Assembly: GCA_963556495.2 (NCBI GenBank) | Contig: OY747721.1 | Span: forward strand, 13,832,649-13,896,648 | Length of the DNA stretch: 64,000 nucleotides | Direction of reading: 5' to 3' | Source of the DNA: Valencia hispanica | Taxonomy: Eukaryota > Chordata > Actinopteri > Cyprinodontiformes > Valenciidae | Part shown: piece by piece, positions 1 through 10,430 of the stretch | Numbering within the stretch: position 1 is the first letter of the stretch | Layout of the letters: each line of letters starts with the position of its first letter | Made by a program: the position numbers and the translations under genes | Notes under the pieces: model-generated | What the model was told of the DNA's origin: nothing | The model's database searches: none | What the model saw: only the letters and a program-made list of their open reading frames with translations

Positions 1-540
1 TTTGAACACCAACATCCCCACAAATTTCTACAGGTGTACCATGTGCTGACGGGCTGCATCAGTGTGGTACAGGAGCTGCACCAGTCAGAGCCGAAAAGCA
101 CTGCAGAGGGTGGTGTGCACGGATGAGGATGTCACTGCCATTAGTCGTCTCCCCCCCCCCCCCATCCAGGATATTTACCACAGCCGGTGCCAGCGTAAAG
201 CACGCAACATCATTAAGGACCACACTCACCCTGGAAAAGGACTGTTCTGCCTGTTACCCTCTGGCAGAAGATACAGGAGCCTGCCAGCACGCACAAAAAA
301 GACTTAAAGACCGTTATTATCCACAGGCTGTCAGACTACTGAACTCTTGATAATAAAACTGATTTATGATGATAATACTGCACTAAGCCAATTTTTCTTG
401 TGCACCTTGTAAATATCTTTTAATCCTTATTTTTGTAATTATATTGTATGTTATTAGTACTTGTTGCGAGTTGACCGATTCTTTTCACCCTAAGCATTTC
501 ATTGCATTGTTGACTGTGTTAACCTGCATATGACAAAAAA
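1..540 (+). mobile_element. Non-LTR retrotransposon 3' fragment (ORF2 C-terminus and 3'UTR)
   Basis: Reading + from about 62, with a frame change near 150, the translation has the typical tail of a fish LINE ORF2: a SRLPPP..IQDIYHSRC stretch, then LLPSGRRYRSL and YYPQAVRLLNS ending with a TGA near 350. This resembles the C-termini of Rex1/CR1-type elements. The following 190 bp are AT-rich 3'UTR. The 5' part lies outside the window or is truncated. A C-run at 150-160 probably marks the frame break. The clade assignment is from memory of family motifs and is uncertain. Confidence 0.6.
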
Positions 541-589
541 ACCATCTATCTAACTATATGCGATAGACCTGCACAAAGTAGCTAATTAC

Positions 590-1060
590 TGTGAAACTGT
601 TTGAAAATATGTGGAAAAATATCCCAAATAAAGCCACAAAGACATGGCTGGCCATCTAAATTGACTTGTGGAAGAAAGTAATCTGTTCAGATGAGTTGGT
701 CAGGCTCAACTTCACTACTCAAATTGCTCGTTACAGATGTTCTCCATTCAACCTGATTGAGCTTGAGCTTTATGAAAAGGCAGACATTTCCATCTCTAGA
801 TGTGTATAACTGGAAGTGACACATCCCAAAGACTTGCTTCTTGAATCACAGCGAAAGATTAAGTATTTGACCCACATAGAATGAAAGAAAAAGCATGCCA
901 CAAATTGTTTTTGTTTTTATTTACTAAAATATAAATGCGTTGTATCTCTACTTCAGCTAGTTGCTACATGTCATATTTGTCTTTCACATAACTTTCCCCC
1001 CAAAAAATATTACATTTTTTGGTTGTAATGGGACAAAAGACTTTCAATTGGGCATTATAA
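590..1060 (+). mobile_element. Decayed Tc1-like transposon, 3' half
   Basis: The segment reads like the end of a Tc1-like transposase gene in sense orientation: a CATCTCTAGATGTG stretch near 790, then AAAGACTTGC and a TATTTGACCC block, followed by a terminus-like GGTTGTAATGGGACAAAA near 1020. No open frame survives. It lies in the dlg5 intron upstream of exon 1387-1530. Confidence 0.55.
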
Positions 1061-1226
1061 ACAAATAATATAAAAATGCCCTAAAACTGTGAATTAATTT
1101 GCTTGAAATTCTAAATTGATGATAATCTTCATATCTTTCTCCATGTAAATATGTATCTGTGTCTTTTTTGCCACATTCCTACTCTGAATTGGAAAGTGTT
1201 ATTGCAGTATTTTTGCACTATGCCAA
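940..1226 (+). repeat. Direct repeat copy A (paired with 3027-3300)
   Basis: From TTGTATCTCTACTTCAGCT to TTTTGC(A/G)CTATGCCAA this stretch is closely similar to 3027-3300 in the same orientation, offset by about 2.09 kb. The first part looks like a Tc1 terminus. The last 170 bp or so continue past where a Tc1 end is expected. Confidence 0.75.
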
Positions 1227-1386
1227 TGCCAGGAAAGTCAGATGTTAGTTTAAGCTCTGAACCAGGATAGTGCTAAAGAAGTACATCTAGCTCCACAAAA
1301 TTCTTACCAGGTTAAAATTATTCATCCCTCTTGTCATTACTTACAACTGGATCAGAGTCACGTTAATTTCTGTATGTCCTGCTCAG

Positions 1387-1530
1387 ACGCAAAAACCCTG
1401 ATGTACCAGCGGGTTCAGAGGGTGGACTGCTCATCCCCCAGACCGGTGTTAATCTTGGGACCGTTAGTAGAGGCCTGTAAAGACCTACTGGTGACAGAGG
1501 CTCCTGCTAACTTCTGCCGCTGCCTACCTG
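1387..1530 (+). CDS. dlg5: dlg5 internal coding exon (start of GUK-like region)
   Basis: Discs large homolog 5 is a membrane-associated guanylate kinase (MAGUK) scaffold of cell junctions and the centrosome/cilium region. The exon is preceded by a pyrimidine-containing acceptor ending CTGCTCAG and followed by the donor GTGAGT. It encodes about 48 residues including YQRVQRVDCSSPRPVLILGP and then EAPANFCRC. This is the linker and beta-strand region entering the C-terminal guanylate-kinase-like domain. It starts with the second base of a codon and ends with one base of a Glu codon completed by the next exon. The match to vertebrate DLG5 is strong by recognised motifs. Which teleost paralogue (a or b) cannot be decided. 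Confidence 0.92.
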
Positions 1531-1662
1531 GTGAGTATGATGGCCAGAGATATTTCACATGAAGTTGGTATTATTAAGAACATAAACGTTGTGTTAAAGC
1601 CAGAAAATAACTAGTTAAGGGAAATAAGTTGGTGGTTGTATTTTTGTTGTTTTCCAATCTAG

Positions 1663-1790
1663 AAATCATGAAGGCATCCCAGCAGGCAATAGAGCGAGGA
1701 GTAAAGGATTGTGTGTTCATTGATTACAAACGAAGAAGTGGCCATTTTGATGTGACAACTGTCGCATCAATAAAAGAGATCATAGAGAAG
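1663..1790 (+). CDS. dlg5: dlg5 internal coding exon (GUK-like domain)
   Basis: The acceptor CCAATCTAG precedes the exon and the donor GTAAAG follows it. With the base carried over from 1530 the translation begins EIMKASQQAIERG and continues through DYKRRSGHFDVTTVASIKEI to IEK, ending in phase 0. In MAGUKs this is the region after the degenerate nucleotide-binding part of the guanylate kinase fold, used for protein binding rather than catalysis. The intron between this exon and the previous one is only 132 bp. Confidence 0.93.
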
Positions 1791-2054
1791 GTAAAGTATT
1801 GTACTCCATGCCCTCAGTGGGTATCTTTGGATCAAGCTGTCAGGTGAAGGCTGTCCTATATCAGCAAAGTTTTGTTTGGTGGCTCTTGTAGGCAACTTTG
1901 CTTCATTCATGTATCTACAGCCAAGTCATGGTGGTTGAAAAGAAAAGTACTAAGTAGAAGCAGACACAGTCTGATTTGGAACCTCTTATTTACAGTGTTA
2001 AAATGTGAAGAAACTTTCCAAATGACTTGATTTGTATCTCAAATTTTGTTTTAC

Positions 2055-3026
2055 ACAATGCCTTGCAGCAGTATTCACACCCCTTAACCTTTTTACCTTT
2101 TGTCATGTTGCAGCCACAAAGTTTATTTTACTGGGATTTAAGCTACAGACCATCACAAAGTGGTGCAAATTTGTAATGTGGAAAAGAAAAGATACATTTT
2201 TAAAAAGGTTTTTACAAAAAACAAATGTAAGTGCGGTTTGCATTTGTATTCAGCCAGGTTGAGCCAACAGAACCACCCTTTGCTTTGGTTACAGATGCAA
2301 GTCTTTTAGGTTATTTCCCTACCAGCTTTATTGAAATAGAGATGTAAATGTGGCCTTTTTTTATTTACAAAAAATTAAGCTGATCCTTCAAATTTGATGC
2401 ATTAACCTATTGGTTGACTCTCTATTTGATGCTCTCCTTGCCCAACCTGTCACTTTAAGGGAATGACCATTTCTTGGTAGGCTTGCAGTTGTGCCATTCC
2501 CTAACCTAACCCTGCTTTAAAGGGGACATATTATGCAAGTGTCACTTTTTTCATCCTTTTGCGTTGCTATTCATGTCTCTGCTGCCTCTATGAACATTCC
2601 ATACATAAATAACATTTTTGTTGTCAGAAATCTTTCTAATCGTTTGAAAGAGTGCCTTAATGTGATATCTCAATAAGTGGAATTAGCATATACCTGCCCT
2701 TCACCTGGCAAACTCCGCCCAACCAATGCCAATTAAATGACATTTTCTGGTGAGATCACTTTATGAAAGAGTGATTTTGTGCAAAGAACACCATTAACAT
2801 GTTGTGTACACACCATAGACCTATTATATATTGTTAAAAAAAGAGCCAAAATATGTCCCCTTTAAATTTACCACCAACTTTCTCCCTGATCTATCTCCTG
2901 TTTCCCTGGATTTTGATGATGACATTTGTTTACAAATTTTCTCTAACAAGCCTTCACAGAATACCTGTGTTTTTGCTGGATATAATTAAGAGGAATCAAA
3001 GTAAAAAGGGCTGAATACATATGAAT
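2055..3026 (-). mobile_element. Decayed Tc1-like transposon (antisense) split by a MITE
   Basis: The left end CCTTGCAGCAGTATTCACAC followed by a TTTTGTCATGTTGCAGCCACA block is a standard Tc1 family terminus. Non-coding-strand transposase text follows (for example CTTGCAGTTGTGCCATTCCC near 2480). The right part near 3005 has GGGCTGAATACATATG. It is interrupted at 2521-2861 by a TTAA-flanked MITE. No reading frame survives. Confidence 0.6.
2521..2861. mobile_element. TTAA-flanked MITE (341 bp)
   Basis: The ends are inverted: AGGGGACATATTATGC on the left and, reverse-complemented on the right, AGGGGACATATTTTGG. Both sides are flanked by TTAA (2517-2520 and 2862-2865), consistent with a TTAA target-site duplication. 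It is AT-rich with no reading frame. The TTAA target suggests piggyBac-type mobilisation, but the terminal bases are not the usual CCY, so the superfamily is left open. Confidence 0.7.
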
Positions 3027-3300
3027 TTGTATCTCTACTTCAGCTATATGTTACATGTCATATTAGTCGTTCACATAACCCCCCCCCCCCCCAAGAAAAT
3101 ATTACATTTCTTGGTTGTAATGTGACAAAAGACTTTCAATTGGGGGTCATAAACAAAGAATATAAAAATGCCTTAAAACCGTGAATTAATTTGCTTAAAA
3201 TTCTAAATTAATAATAATCCTTATATCTTTCTCCATGTAAATATGTATGTGTCTTTATTGCCACATTCCTACTATGATTTGGATTTTTGCGCTATGCCAA
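3027..3300 (+). repeat. Direct repeat copy B (paired with 940-1226)
   Basis: This is the second copy of the 940-1226 sequence. It has a 12-14 nt C-run near 3079 where copy A has a shorter C tract and an A-run. The two copies bracket dlg5 exons 1387-1530 and 1663-1790. Confidence 0.75.
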
Positions 3301-3545
3301 ATTGAAAACCCCTTTTCTTCCAGTCATACTACCGTTTGTGGATCCATCTTAAAAGATCCAAATAGATTACTCTTTAGTTTTGGTTGTAACATGGCGAACT
3401 GTAAAATGGTTCAAATAGAAGGTACTTTTGCAAGGAAGTGGATGGTTTTTTTTTTTTTCTATTTATGTCTATCTTTATATATTCAAGTTTAGCTAATTCT
3501 ACACCGTTTTACTTTGCACCCTGTCATTCTGTCAATCTCTCATAG

Positions 3546-3655
3546 GAATGTCACTGTTTACTTGACATTGCTCCTCACGCCATCGAACGTCTTCACAGCG
3601 TTCACATCTACCCAATCGTCATATTCATTCGCTACAAAAATGCCAAGCAGATAAA
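3546..3655 (+). CDS. dlg5: dlg5 internal coding exon (GUK-like domain)
   Basis: The acceptor CTCTCATAG and donor GTGAGT frame 110 bp. Starting in phase 0 it encodes ECHCLLDIAPHAIERLHSVH, then IYPIVIFIRYKNAKQI and two bases of a Lys codon. The CLLD.....AIERL..IYPIVIFI pattern is diagnostic of the DLG5 guanylate-kinase-like domain core. The preceding intron (1791-3545) contains the Tc1/MITE nest. Confidence 0.93.
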
Positions 3656-3987
3656 GTGAGTAATCCCATGGCCCCAGAGGCATGTTTGGTTCATTTTTCA
3701 TTTTCTTGCCTGCAGATCTGTCACGTCCTTATCCAGCTTGATTTGTGTTTGTCTTACAGCTGCTGTTTTCTGGTTTATGATTCAGGTTTAGATCCTGAAC
3801 GATGTTCTCTCTGAAATGTTTGTTCATTTTTCATTTATAGTAAAAAGGCTTGCTAATGCATTCAGGCAAAAATCAGTCTTATATTCCTGCTTTTGGTTTA
3901 AATCAATATAGTTTTTGTTATTCTCAAATTTGCATTTGCACAAGTCTTGCTAAATTTATATTCATATCCATACTGACCTAATTATTG

Positions 3988-4190
3988 TAGTGGCTTCCAA
4001 AAAAACCCTGAATCTTTTCATATGTCTTTATAACTACAAACTTTCATGTATTTTATTAGGCTTTAATGGGTAATACTATTACATAGTGCCTGTGAAGTGG
4101 AAGGAAAACTATGCTTGGTTTTCACAGTTTTATATGAATAAAAGTTATTTGTAAAGAATAAATAAATAAATTGAAATATGTGTAAATTAC
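3988..4190. mobile_element. Tc1-like terminal fragment
   Basis: GTGGCTTCCAAAAAAACCCT, ACTACAAACTTTCATGTATT and GTGAAGTGGAAGGAAAACTA match the order and spacing of a common Tc1-like inverted terminal repeat in fish. No internal transposase is attached. Confidence 0.5.
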
Positions 4191-5124
4191 CTGCCACTCC
4201 TGCGCACTTTAAGATTTAATGTGACAGACAAACAGTGTTGCATTATTTTTAAATTTGTAGTAGTAGTATGTGATAAGTATGTGTAAAAAAAAAAAAAAAA
4301 AAATTGAAAAGTTGCTGTACAACTGATCCGTAGCATGTTGTCTTTCACCACCAGCTTTGGATTTGATCCGCTGGTGAGTCTCAAAGAAGTCTCTTGTTTT
4401 TTTCCATTTTTGTAATCGCAGGGGAAGATTAAATCTGCTAAACTCCCAGCATGTTTTTTTTTTTTTTCAAGCGCATAAGTACAGACACAAATGAGGACAA
4501 GCTCAGGTCTGGCGGGATCATGCTTTCGAGGCCTCTCTCTCTCACACACACACGCGCGCGCACACACACTCAAACACATGGCTGCAAATTTATGAAACTC
4601 TACAGCAGTCAAACGTGGCTGAGATTGATTCCTGCTAAGCTTTCAATGTCATCAGCTGAGTGGCAGCTGTCCTGGGAGGGGCCTCCTGGTGCATGTGGTG
4701 TGGGTGGCTGTAATTTCCACATACGTGTTGCCCCACCTGGACTGATAAAGCAGCTGACGAAAGCTTGAGGTTTTATTGTGACTTTTTATAGTCAAGGGGG
4801 CAGCAGCAGACCCTTCTCATGAAAACCAGCAGGACGTATTCAAAAGTGAATGTATAGAAATTAAAAGAAAGGTTTTTGCTATTTTTGTCAAGATTCATGT
4901 CAATAAATTTGTTGTTTTTAGGGAAAAATCTGTCATTGGTTTTGTTTTTTAGAATTTCAGAAAAATTAATTTTCTTCAGATTTCTACTTTTACATGTTCA
5001 TATGTTTCCAGATATTCATTTAAATCAAGGCTAAAAGCCCATTTGTTTAGAGTTCCCTTTAATTAATAACAACTGAAACATCATAAATTGATGTTTACTT
5101 ACTTGTCTACTCCATAAATCTTTC

Positions 5125-5255
5125 CACTCTTGGAAGAGTGGCAAGAAGAACACCATTGTTGAAATTTTTTATTAGAAGTTCCTTTTTGCATTTTGCTTCA
5201 AGCTATGTAGAGACAGAAACACAATGGAAGAAGGTCCAATGGAGAAGGTCATGAA
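5125..5255 (+). mobile_element. Tc1 transposase gene remnant
   Basis: The sequence is recognisably the same as part of the better Tc1 copy at 21240-21345: GGAAGAGTGGCAAGAAGAA, then CACCATTGTTG, and a GGAAGAAGGT stretch. A terminus-like AAGTTCAAGGGTTATGAATA at about 6500 may be the other end, with the LINE at 5715-6460 inserted between them. Confidence 0.55.
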
Positions 5256-5330
5256 TTTCACTTCATAAGCTACATTAAGAATGCTGCTTGATGGAAAAAC
5301 TTGACAACATTACCATGAACTAACTATCTC

Positions 5331-5333
<3 letters not shown>

Positions 5334-5367
<34 letters not shown>
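5334..5367. repeat. (TA)n microsatellite
   Basis: About 17 uninterrupted TA units lie inside a dlg5 intron. Reading frames across it are artefacts. Confidence 0.95.
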
Positions 5368-5368
<1 letters not shown>

Positions 5369-5384
5369 CCCCCTTCCCTCCCCC

Positions 5385-5710
5385 ACAGATTTGAAAGCAT
5401 AGTCACAGTTATACCCCCCTCCCCCCAACCCAACTCACATGCGCACACACAGTTAAAAGCAAAAGTAATTAAGGACATTGGGGGGAGTGCAGATGAACCA
5501 TGCAAGGAAACGCCATCAGAGGAGCCATCTGCCCCGCCAGCGGTAGATTAACAGCAGCAGCCGAGGCACCAACACAGGGTGACCCGTGGAGGCAAGGCCA
5601 AGACCCCCACCTCCACCCAAGCTCCACCTGGAGAGCACCCAGGCAGCCACAGCCGACCACCACTCCCGGGGCAGAGGGCTCCCATAGAGGAAACACTGGA
5701 ACAGGGATTA
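5385..5710. other. C-rich unclassified segment next to a LINE
   Basis: The composition changes sharply to C-rich (runs such as CCCCCCTCCCCCC and purine-poor blocks). Reverse-complemented, it is G-rich like the 3'UTR of the L1-like element at 47-49 kb, so it may be the antisense tail or leader of a LINE. No convincing reading frame is present. Confidence 0.35.
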
Positions 5711-5714
5711 AGAT

Positions 5715-6460
5715 AAATTAAAATATAAAAATAAACAGTAAATTAATGTGCTAAGATTAAATAGTAAAACACTGATAAAAATATAATCATATAAAACATG
5801 CAGAGCAAATAAACAAACGGTAATAAATAATAATCAGATAAAAGCTAGGCTAAAAAGGTGAGTCTTGAGCCTGCTCTTAAAAACATGAACGTTCTCTGTG
5901 GCCGTGAGGTCCTCTGGCAGCCTGTTCCAGAGGTGAGGGCCATAAAACTGGAAAGACGCCTTGCCATGCGTGTGTGTCCTGACTTTTGGGGTGACAAGGA
6001 GACGGCTGCCAGAGGACTGCAGAGACCGCGAAGGTTTATATGGTAAAAGTAGTTCAGCGAGATAAGAAGGCCCAAGACCATTTAGACACTTAAAAACTAT
6101 TAAAATAACCTTAAAATCGATCCTAAAACGTACGGGGAGCCAATGCAATTATTTTAAGACAGGTGTAATGTGCTCCTGCCTCCTGGTCTTCGTCAGGACA
6201 AGTGCTGCTAAATTTTGTAGTAGTTGTAAACCTGATATGCTCTTTTTGGGAAGACCAGAAAGCAGGGCATTACAGTAATCAATTCTATTGGAGATAAAAG
6301 CATGCATCAGTGTCTCCATATTGGCCCAAAAGAGAATGGGGCGGACTCTGGCAATGTTCTTTAGTTGATAAAAACCTATTTTAGTAATATTTTTTATGTG
6401 AGGAATAAAAGTCAGCTCAGAGTCAAAAATCACGCCCAGGTTCTTCACTTGTAAAGAGGG
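5715..6460 (-). mobile_element. L2-like LINE, ORF2 C-terminal fragment
   Basis: The minus-strand translation gives NLGVIFDSELTF, then FYQLKNIARVRP, HAFISNRIDYCNALLSGLP, then HWLPVRFRIDFKVILIVFKC and FYGPHLWNRLP ending KSRLKTHLFSL. This is the standard post-reverse-transcriptase C-terminus of fish L2/CR1-group elements. The frame breaks once near 6148. The catalytic reverse transcriptase is absent (5'-truncated), as is usual for target-primed insertions. Confidence 0.85.
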
Positions 6461-6776
6461 ATTAAAAGACAGTGATTGTAGTTTTGGTAAATGTGAAATG
6501 TGAAAAGAAGTTCAAGGGTTATGAATACTTATTACTTTCAGGTACTTCACATTTTGAATCTTTAACATCTTTAAAATTATGAAAATAAAGTGTCAATTAT
6601 TGGGCTTAGGACAAAGGTTATCCATCTTTTAAGCAATAAAGACAGAAAAAACATGTAACTCTTTAATTGACATTCCCTTAATCTAAAGGCAGTCACTATA
6701 AAACAGTATTTGAGGTTTTAAAGAAGCTCTGATGGCTGCGCAGAGCTGCTAACAGTTGTGGATATTTTCCCCTCAG

Positions 6777-6886
6777 GGAGCAGAAGGATCCTCTGTACCT
6801 GCGGGATAAACTCTCTCAGAAACATTCCAAGGAGCAGTTTGAGGCGGCGCAGAAAATTGAGCAGGAATACAGCCGGTTCTTCACAG
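6777..6886 (+). CDS. dlg5: dlg5 penultimate coding exon
   Basis: The acceptor TTTTCCCCTCAG is followed by a base completing Lys, then EQKDPLYLRDKLSQKHSKEQ and FEAAQKIEQEYSRFFT. It ends with the first base of a Gly codon before the donor GTTCGT, a weaker donor than its neighbours. The sequence is the C-terminal helices of the guanylate-kinase-like domain. The 110-bp length and both phases fit the flanking exons. Confidence 0.94.
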
Positions 6887-7814
6887 GTTCGTGGAAATTA
6901 TTTATGTTCACCATAATATACTAACTGCTAGTTTTAATTTAGTAAGCACACAAACATTCGTTTTAAGTTATGAGCGCTAAGGTTATTTGAGGTGTGTCTG
7001 TCTCCCTTACCAGATCAGGGTTAAAGATTTTATTATCTGGAGCAGCAGACAGTCGGAAACCCACAACTGTCCAGCTGATTAATGACTATGAGGAGGAAAC
7101 TTGTGGCGAAGGGCTTTGGCAACAAACATCTCTGATCCTATGAAACAAGGACAGATTGCTGGCTAATTTTCACAAAAAAAGAGAACAAAAGCCAAAGTTT
7201 TAAAATCTAGTAGGAATTACTGAGGTAAACTGAGAGTCAATCTGTTCTTGATAACTCCAAAGTTTCATTTACATCACTGGAAACCAGAATATCTTTTTGT
7301 TGTGATTTTAAAAATCCAAACTGATTGACAAAAGTTAAGTCCTATTGGAACATGAAATTCCCATCAGTTACAGCACTCTCCTTTTCTCTCTCTCCTCTGG
7401 TAAAGTTGTGTAAAAAGCATTTATTTATTTATTTATATTGCAGAAGCATATTCTGACTCAAAGCATTTTTAATTTATGCTTCTTCTTTTTTTTTTGTTCG
7501 CCAGACTCTCAAGAAACCTCATTTTATTAGCCAGCACTTCCTTTTTTTTGCCTGTAAATATTACATGACCCATATTTATCTTGCCAGTATACACAAAGAT
7601 TAGCATGTTGAGGGGGGGTGATAAAAATATCAAATCTCCTTAGAGAATGGCATTTTACTAATTTATTTACATTGATCTTCTGCTGTTCCAATAAAAAAAA
7701 AAAAACACCTTTAGGCTTTTTAGACATTACTACATCAAAATTATTTCCATTTTGGTGAGCAAGTCATAAAGCTGCTTTTGAACAGTCATCATATTTTACA
7801 CAAATCCTTAAACA

Positions 7815-8170
7815 ATTAAATTAAAAGTCTCATTCACTCGTTTTGGTTTTTTTCAATAAATTTGCTGGGGTCTCTAGTTTGAATGAATGAATGAATGAAT
7901 GCCTTATGAGTCGTTTTTTTGTTGGGAAAAAAATGCTCTCTCGCTCTTGTTTCAGAATGTTGCAGTTTGTTGTAGGAGTGGTTGGGTGAAAATGTCAGGA
8001 TTACGAGTTTTATAATATTCATGATGTGCAAATGTCTCGCCTTTGATTGGCTAACAGCAATGCCATCTTCTGCTGGCTTTTAATAAATAATTAACTTACT
8101 TTGCTGGGAGTGTTCCAAGACAAATTCCAACAGTTTCTCTTTTTGTGTAAAAAAAAAAAAAAAGCCAAGC
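7815..8170 (+). repeat. Unclassified dispersed repeat, copy 1
   Basis: Blocks such as TTTTTCAATAAATTT, GCCTTATGAGT, TCTCGCCT(T/C)TGATTGGCT, CTAACAGCAATGC and CCAAGACAAATTCCAAC recur in the same order, reverse-complemented, at about 59815-60155. It has no reading frame and no clear terminal repeats, so I cannot assign a family. Confidence 0.65.
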
Positions 8171-8279
8171 CAACGTGGGCAAGACCATGAATACCAATGT
8201 TCTTGTGCTTTGAACATGATCACAGTTCAACACATTATTTTAAAAACCCCAGTAAAAGAAAAAATATTTTTAACATTAT

Positions 8280-9000
8280 CATATTCAAGACACAATTATA
8301 TGCAACCGTTCTGCCAATACTTTGACCAACATTTAATTGCCATTTTGACAGCTCCTGGTCTCCTATTGTAACATTTCAGCAGGTTGCAGCATACAGAGTC
8401 AGGAAGCCTTGACCACTTCTCTTTGAACATGCAGAGTCCTGGATCATCTCTCATGCTCTTTTCTCCTCAGCTTACCCCACAGGGTTTTCTAAAGGATTTA
8501 GGTCTAGGAATTGTAAAGGTCCTTGGGTAAACCATTTTCTTTGGCAAACCGTTTGTGTTAATGTGGCCATACATTTTGGATGACCATTTTCAGTTTTCTG
8601 GCATTTTAAATAATTGTTATTTAAAATGTTCTGGTATTTCAAGAGGTTGATACAAACCTTGTAGGAGTTCATAACAAAACCTCCTGGGCATTTTTTAAGA
8701 GAAACATGCCCACAGCATCATAGATCCACCACCATGTTCCACACCTGGAGTGGAAAAAAGTGCCGTCTTAATCTGACCGAAACACATGGTTCCAGTTCAG
8801 GCTCCAATACGATTTTAGCATTTTCTATATGCATATTTGTGATGGCAGGACAACGCGGGCTGTTCTCTTGCCACTCTCTGCAGCTGCTCTCTAGCCGTGA
8901 TGTTAACCAATGTTTGTTGACTTTTCTTACCCTCCTCGTCACTGCATGGTGCAAAGATAAACCTAGGTCCTCGCCCAATCTAGGATTGAATGACTAAAAG
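8280..9000 (-). mobile_element. Decayed Tc1-like transposon (antisense)
   Basis: Read on the minus strand, the stretch near 8700-8790 gives the HGGGS-type block of Tc1 transposases (seen here as an ATGGTGGTGGATCTATGATG string) after a GGTCAGATTAAGACGG block corresponding to the first catalytic-Asp region. Further along, AGGTCTAGGAATTG and TTAGGTCTAGG text is the noncoding strand of the NP-DLNPIEN region. Stops and frameshifts are frequent. Confidence 0.6.
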
Positions 9001-9558
9001 AAATGGTGATCGGATTCACAGTATATCTGTACGACAGTAAAGCAGAAACTGATGGGTTACAAATAAGATGTTTCCAGAAACTCCGATTAGCTTAAAAATA
9101 ATGTTTTAAACTGTAGATAAAGGGGTTTGATTAAAAAGCTTTTCTTTTTTTTTTTTCATTTGAGACTTTCTGCACATTTTTTATCAGGAGTCCCAACACA
9201 TTTTTTTTTCTCTGTTTGTAGCTTCAAACTAGTTCTTAAGTGTGAACTTGCCTCCTATAGGTTTACTCATTTACTAAAACTTAACCCAATATCAGTATAC
9301 TGGCATTTTTCAGTGTCAACCAGAAGATTTTATGTTTACAAACTGGTCATTTCAGGCATTTATAGAAAAATGCATAAGAAAAATGAAACCTAAAGAACCA
9401 GGTAGAACCTACCAACTTAAATAGTTTTTGTTTTACTTTTCAGACTTTTTCTTTACAATTCATCCATAAACGTAATACTGCGAAACTCTAATCTGGAGTC
9501 ATGTTTGACTGTTGCTCATCGTGTAAATATTTCTCCCTCACCCTTGACTGTGTTGCAG

Positions 9559-9662
9559 GCATTGTCCAAGGAGGCAGTGTCTCCTCCATTTGCACTCAGA
9601 TCATGACCATCGTGGAGCACGAGCAGAATAAAGTTCTCTGGATTCCAGACGGAGCACCATAG
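9559..9662 (+). CDS. dlg5: dlg5 last coding exon, with stop
   Basis: The acceptor TGTTGCAG precedes GC, which completes Gly, then IVQGGSVSSICTQIMTIVEH and EQNKVLWIPDGAP, then TAG at 9660-9662. The IV.GG..SSICTQI and EQNKVLWIP patterns are the conserved extreme C-terminus of DLG5. Five consecutive exons joining without a frame conflict make this a functional-looking gene end. Confidence 0.95.
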
Positions 9663-10430
9663 AGATTTCATCCCACTCTCACCCTTGTTATGTAGCATTA
9701 TTTTAATCGTAGGGTGCACAATAAACCACAGTAACACTGTTAACGTTTAAGGCTTACTCACCATTTCAAACATCAGCACAGGTGATAGTAATAATGCAAT
9801 ATTCTCACAACATTAGTGACTTACTGAGCTTCAGATAATTTGTTTACACTAGTATTTGATACTTGAATGTTCTGTTTTCCCTCAGATGTGGTAGCACTCC
9901 TTAAATTTTCCTTTTGTTGCCATAAATATGTTGGACCACAGTGAAGACCATATTCCTGAATTGATGATGGACTAGACTACAATGTTCTCTTCCTTCTCTA
10001 TATTTATATGCATTTTCCATTTTTTTGTCTAATTATTAGGAAGAGTATTTTCCTTTTATTCTTATTTATAGAGAAGAAAAATTGTTCTTTTCGTATATTT
10101 TGTTTTGTGGTGTAAAGATTCCCTTTTCATTTCAGTCCTTTTAAGTAACATTGTGCCAAGCCAGGTTATATTTGTTTGTCACGGCAGTTTTCTAGTTTCA
10201 ACACTGTTTCTGCTTGCCCTTCCAATTCTGCCAGTATAGTTTTTCTTTGTCAAATGAAATTTAAAGAAGGGACTTTTTTTATTTTGAATTTTATGAATGG
10301 ATGGCACAATAAAACATGCTCACAGGTACCTTGCCATTTATTCTGGCACATTTCCTCTTAGTTAAAACACTTGAAATAAGTTGAAGGTTAATATTTCCTT
10401 GAAATAATAAAAACTGATTATGGTTGAATT
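9663..10430 (+). other. dlg5: dlg5 3' untranslated region
   Basis: AT-rich sequence free of recognised repeats follows the stop. AATAAA signals at 10308-10313 and 10406-10411 are candidates for alternative polyadenylation sites. Exact cleavage sites cannot be read from the sequence. Confidence 0.65.

Larger units (their letters stand above)
3656..6776 (+). other. dlg5 intron with several repeats
   Basis: This intron separates exons 3546-3655 and 6777-6886. It contains a Tc1-type end at about 3990-4190, poly-A/T tracts, a (CA)(CG) stretch at 4541-4573, a Tc1 transposase remnant at about 5125-5255, a (TA)n tract at 5334-5367, a C-rich block at 5385-5710 and an antisense L2-like LINE at 5715-6460. 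The rest is unremarkable AT-rich sequence. Confidence 0.8.
6887..9558 (+). other. dlg5 last intron
   Basis: It contains an unclassified repeat at 7815-8170 with a short (GAAT)n tract near 7880, a decayed antisense Tc1-like element at about 8280-9000, and AT-rich sequence with poly-T tracts. No further exon was seen. Confidence 0.8.

Noticed and set aside
4187..4612. 141-codon minus-strand frame and its 105-codon + strand counterpart
   Set aside because: Both cross poly-A/T and (CA)(CG) tracts and show no domain; intronic in dlg5.
9516..9737. Antisense frame over the last dlg5 exon
   Set aside because: The sense strand is fully explained by the conserved dlg5 C-terminus.
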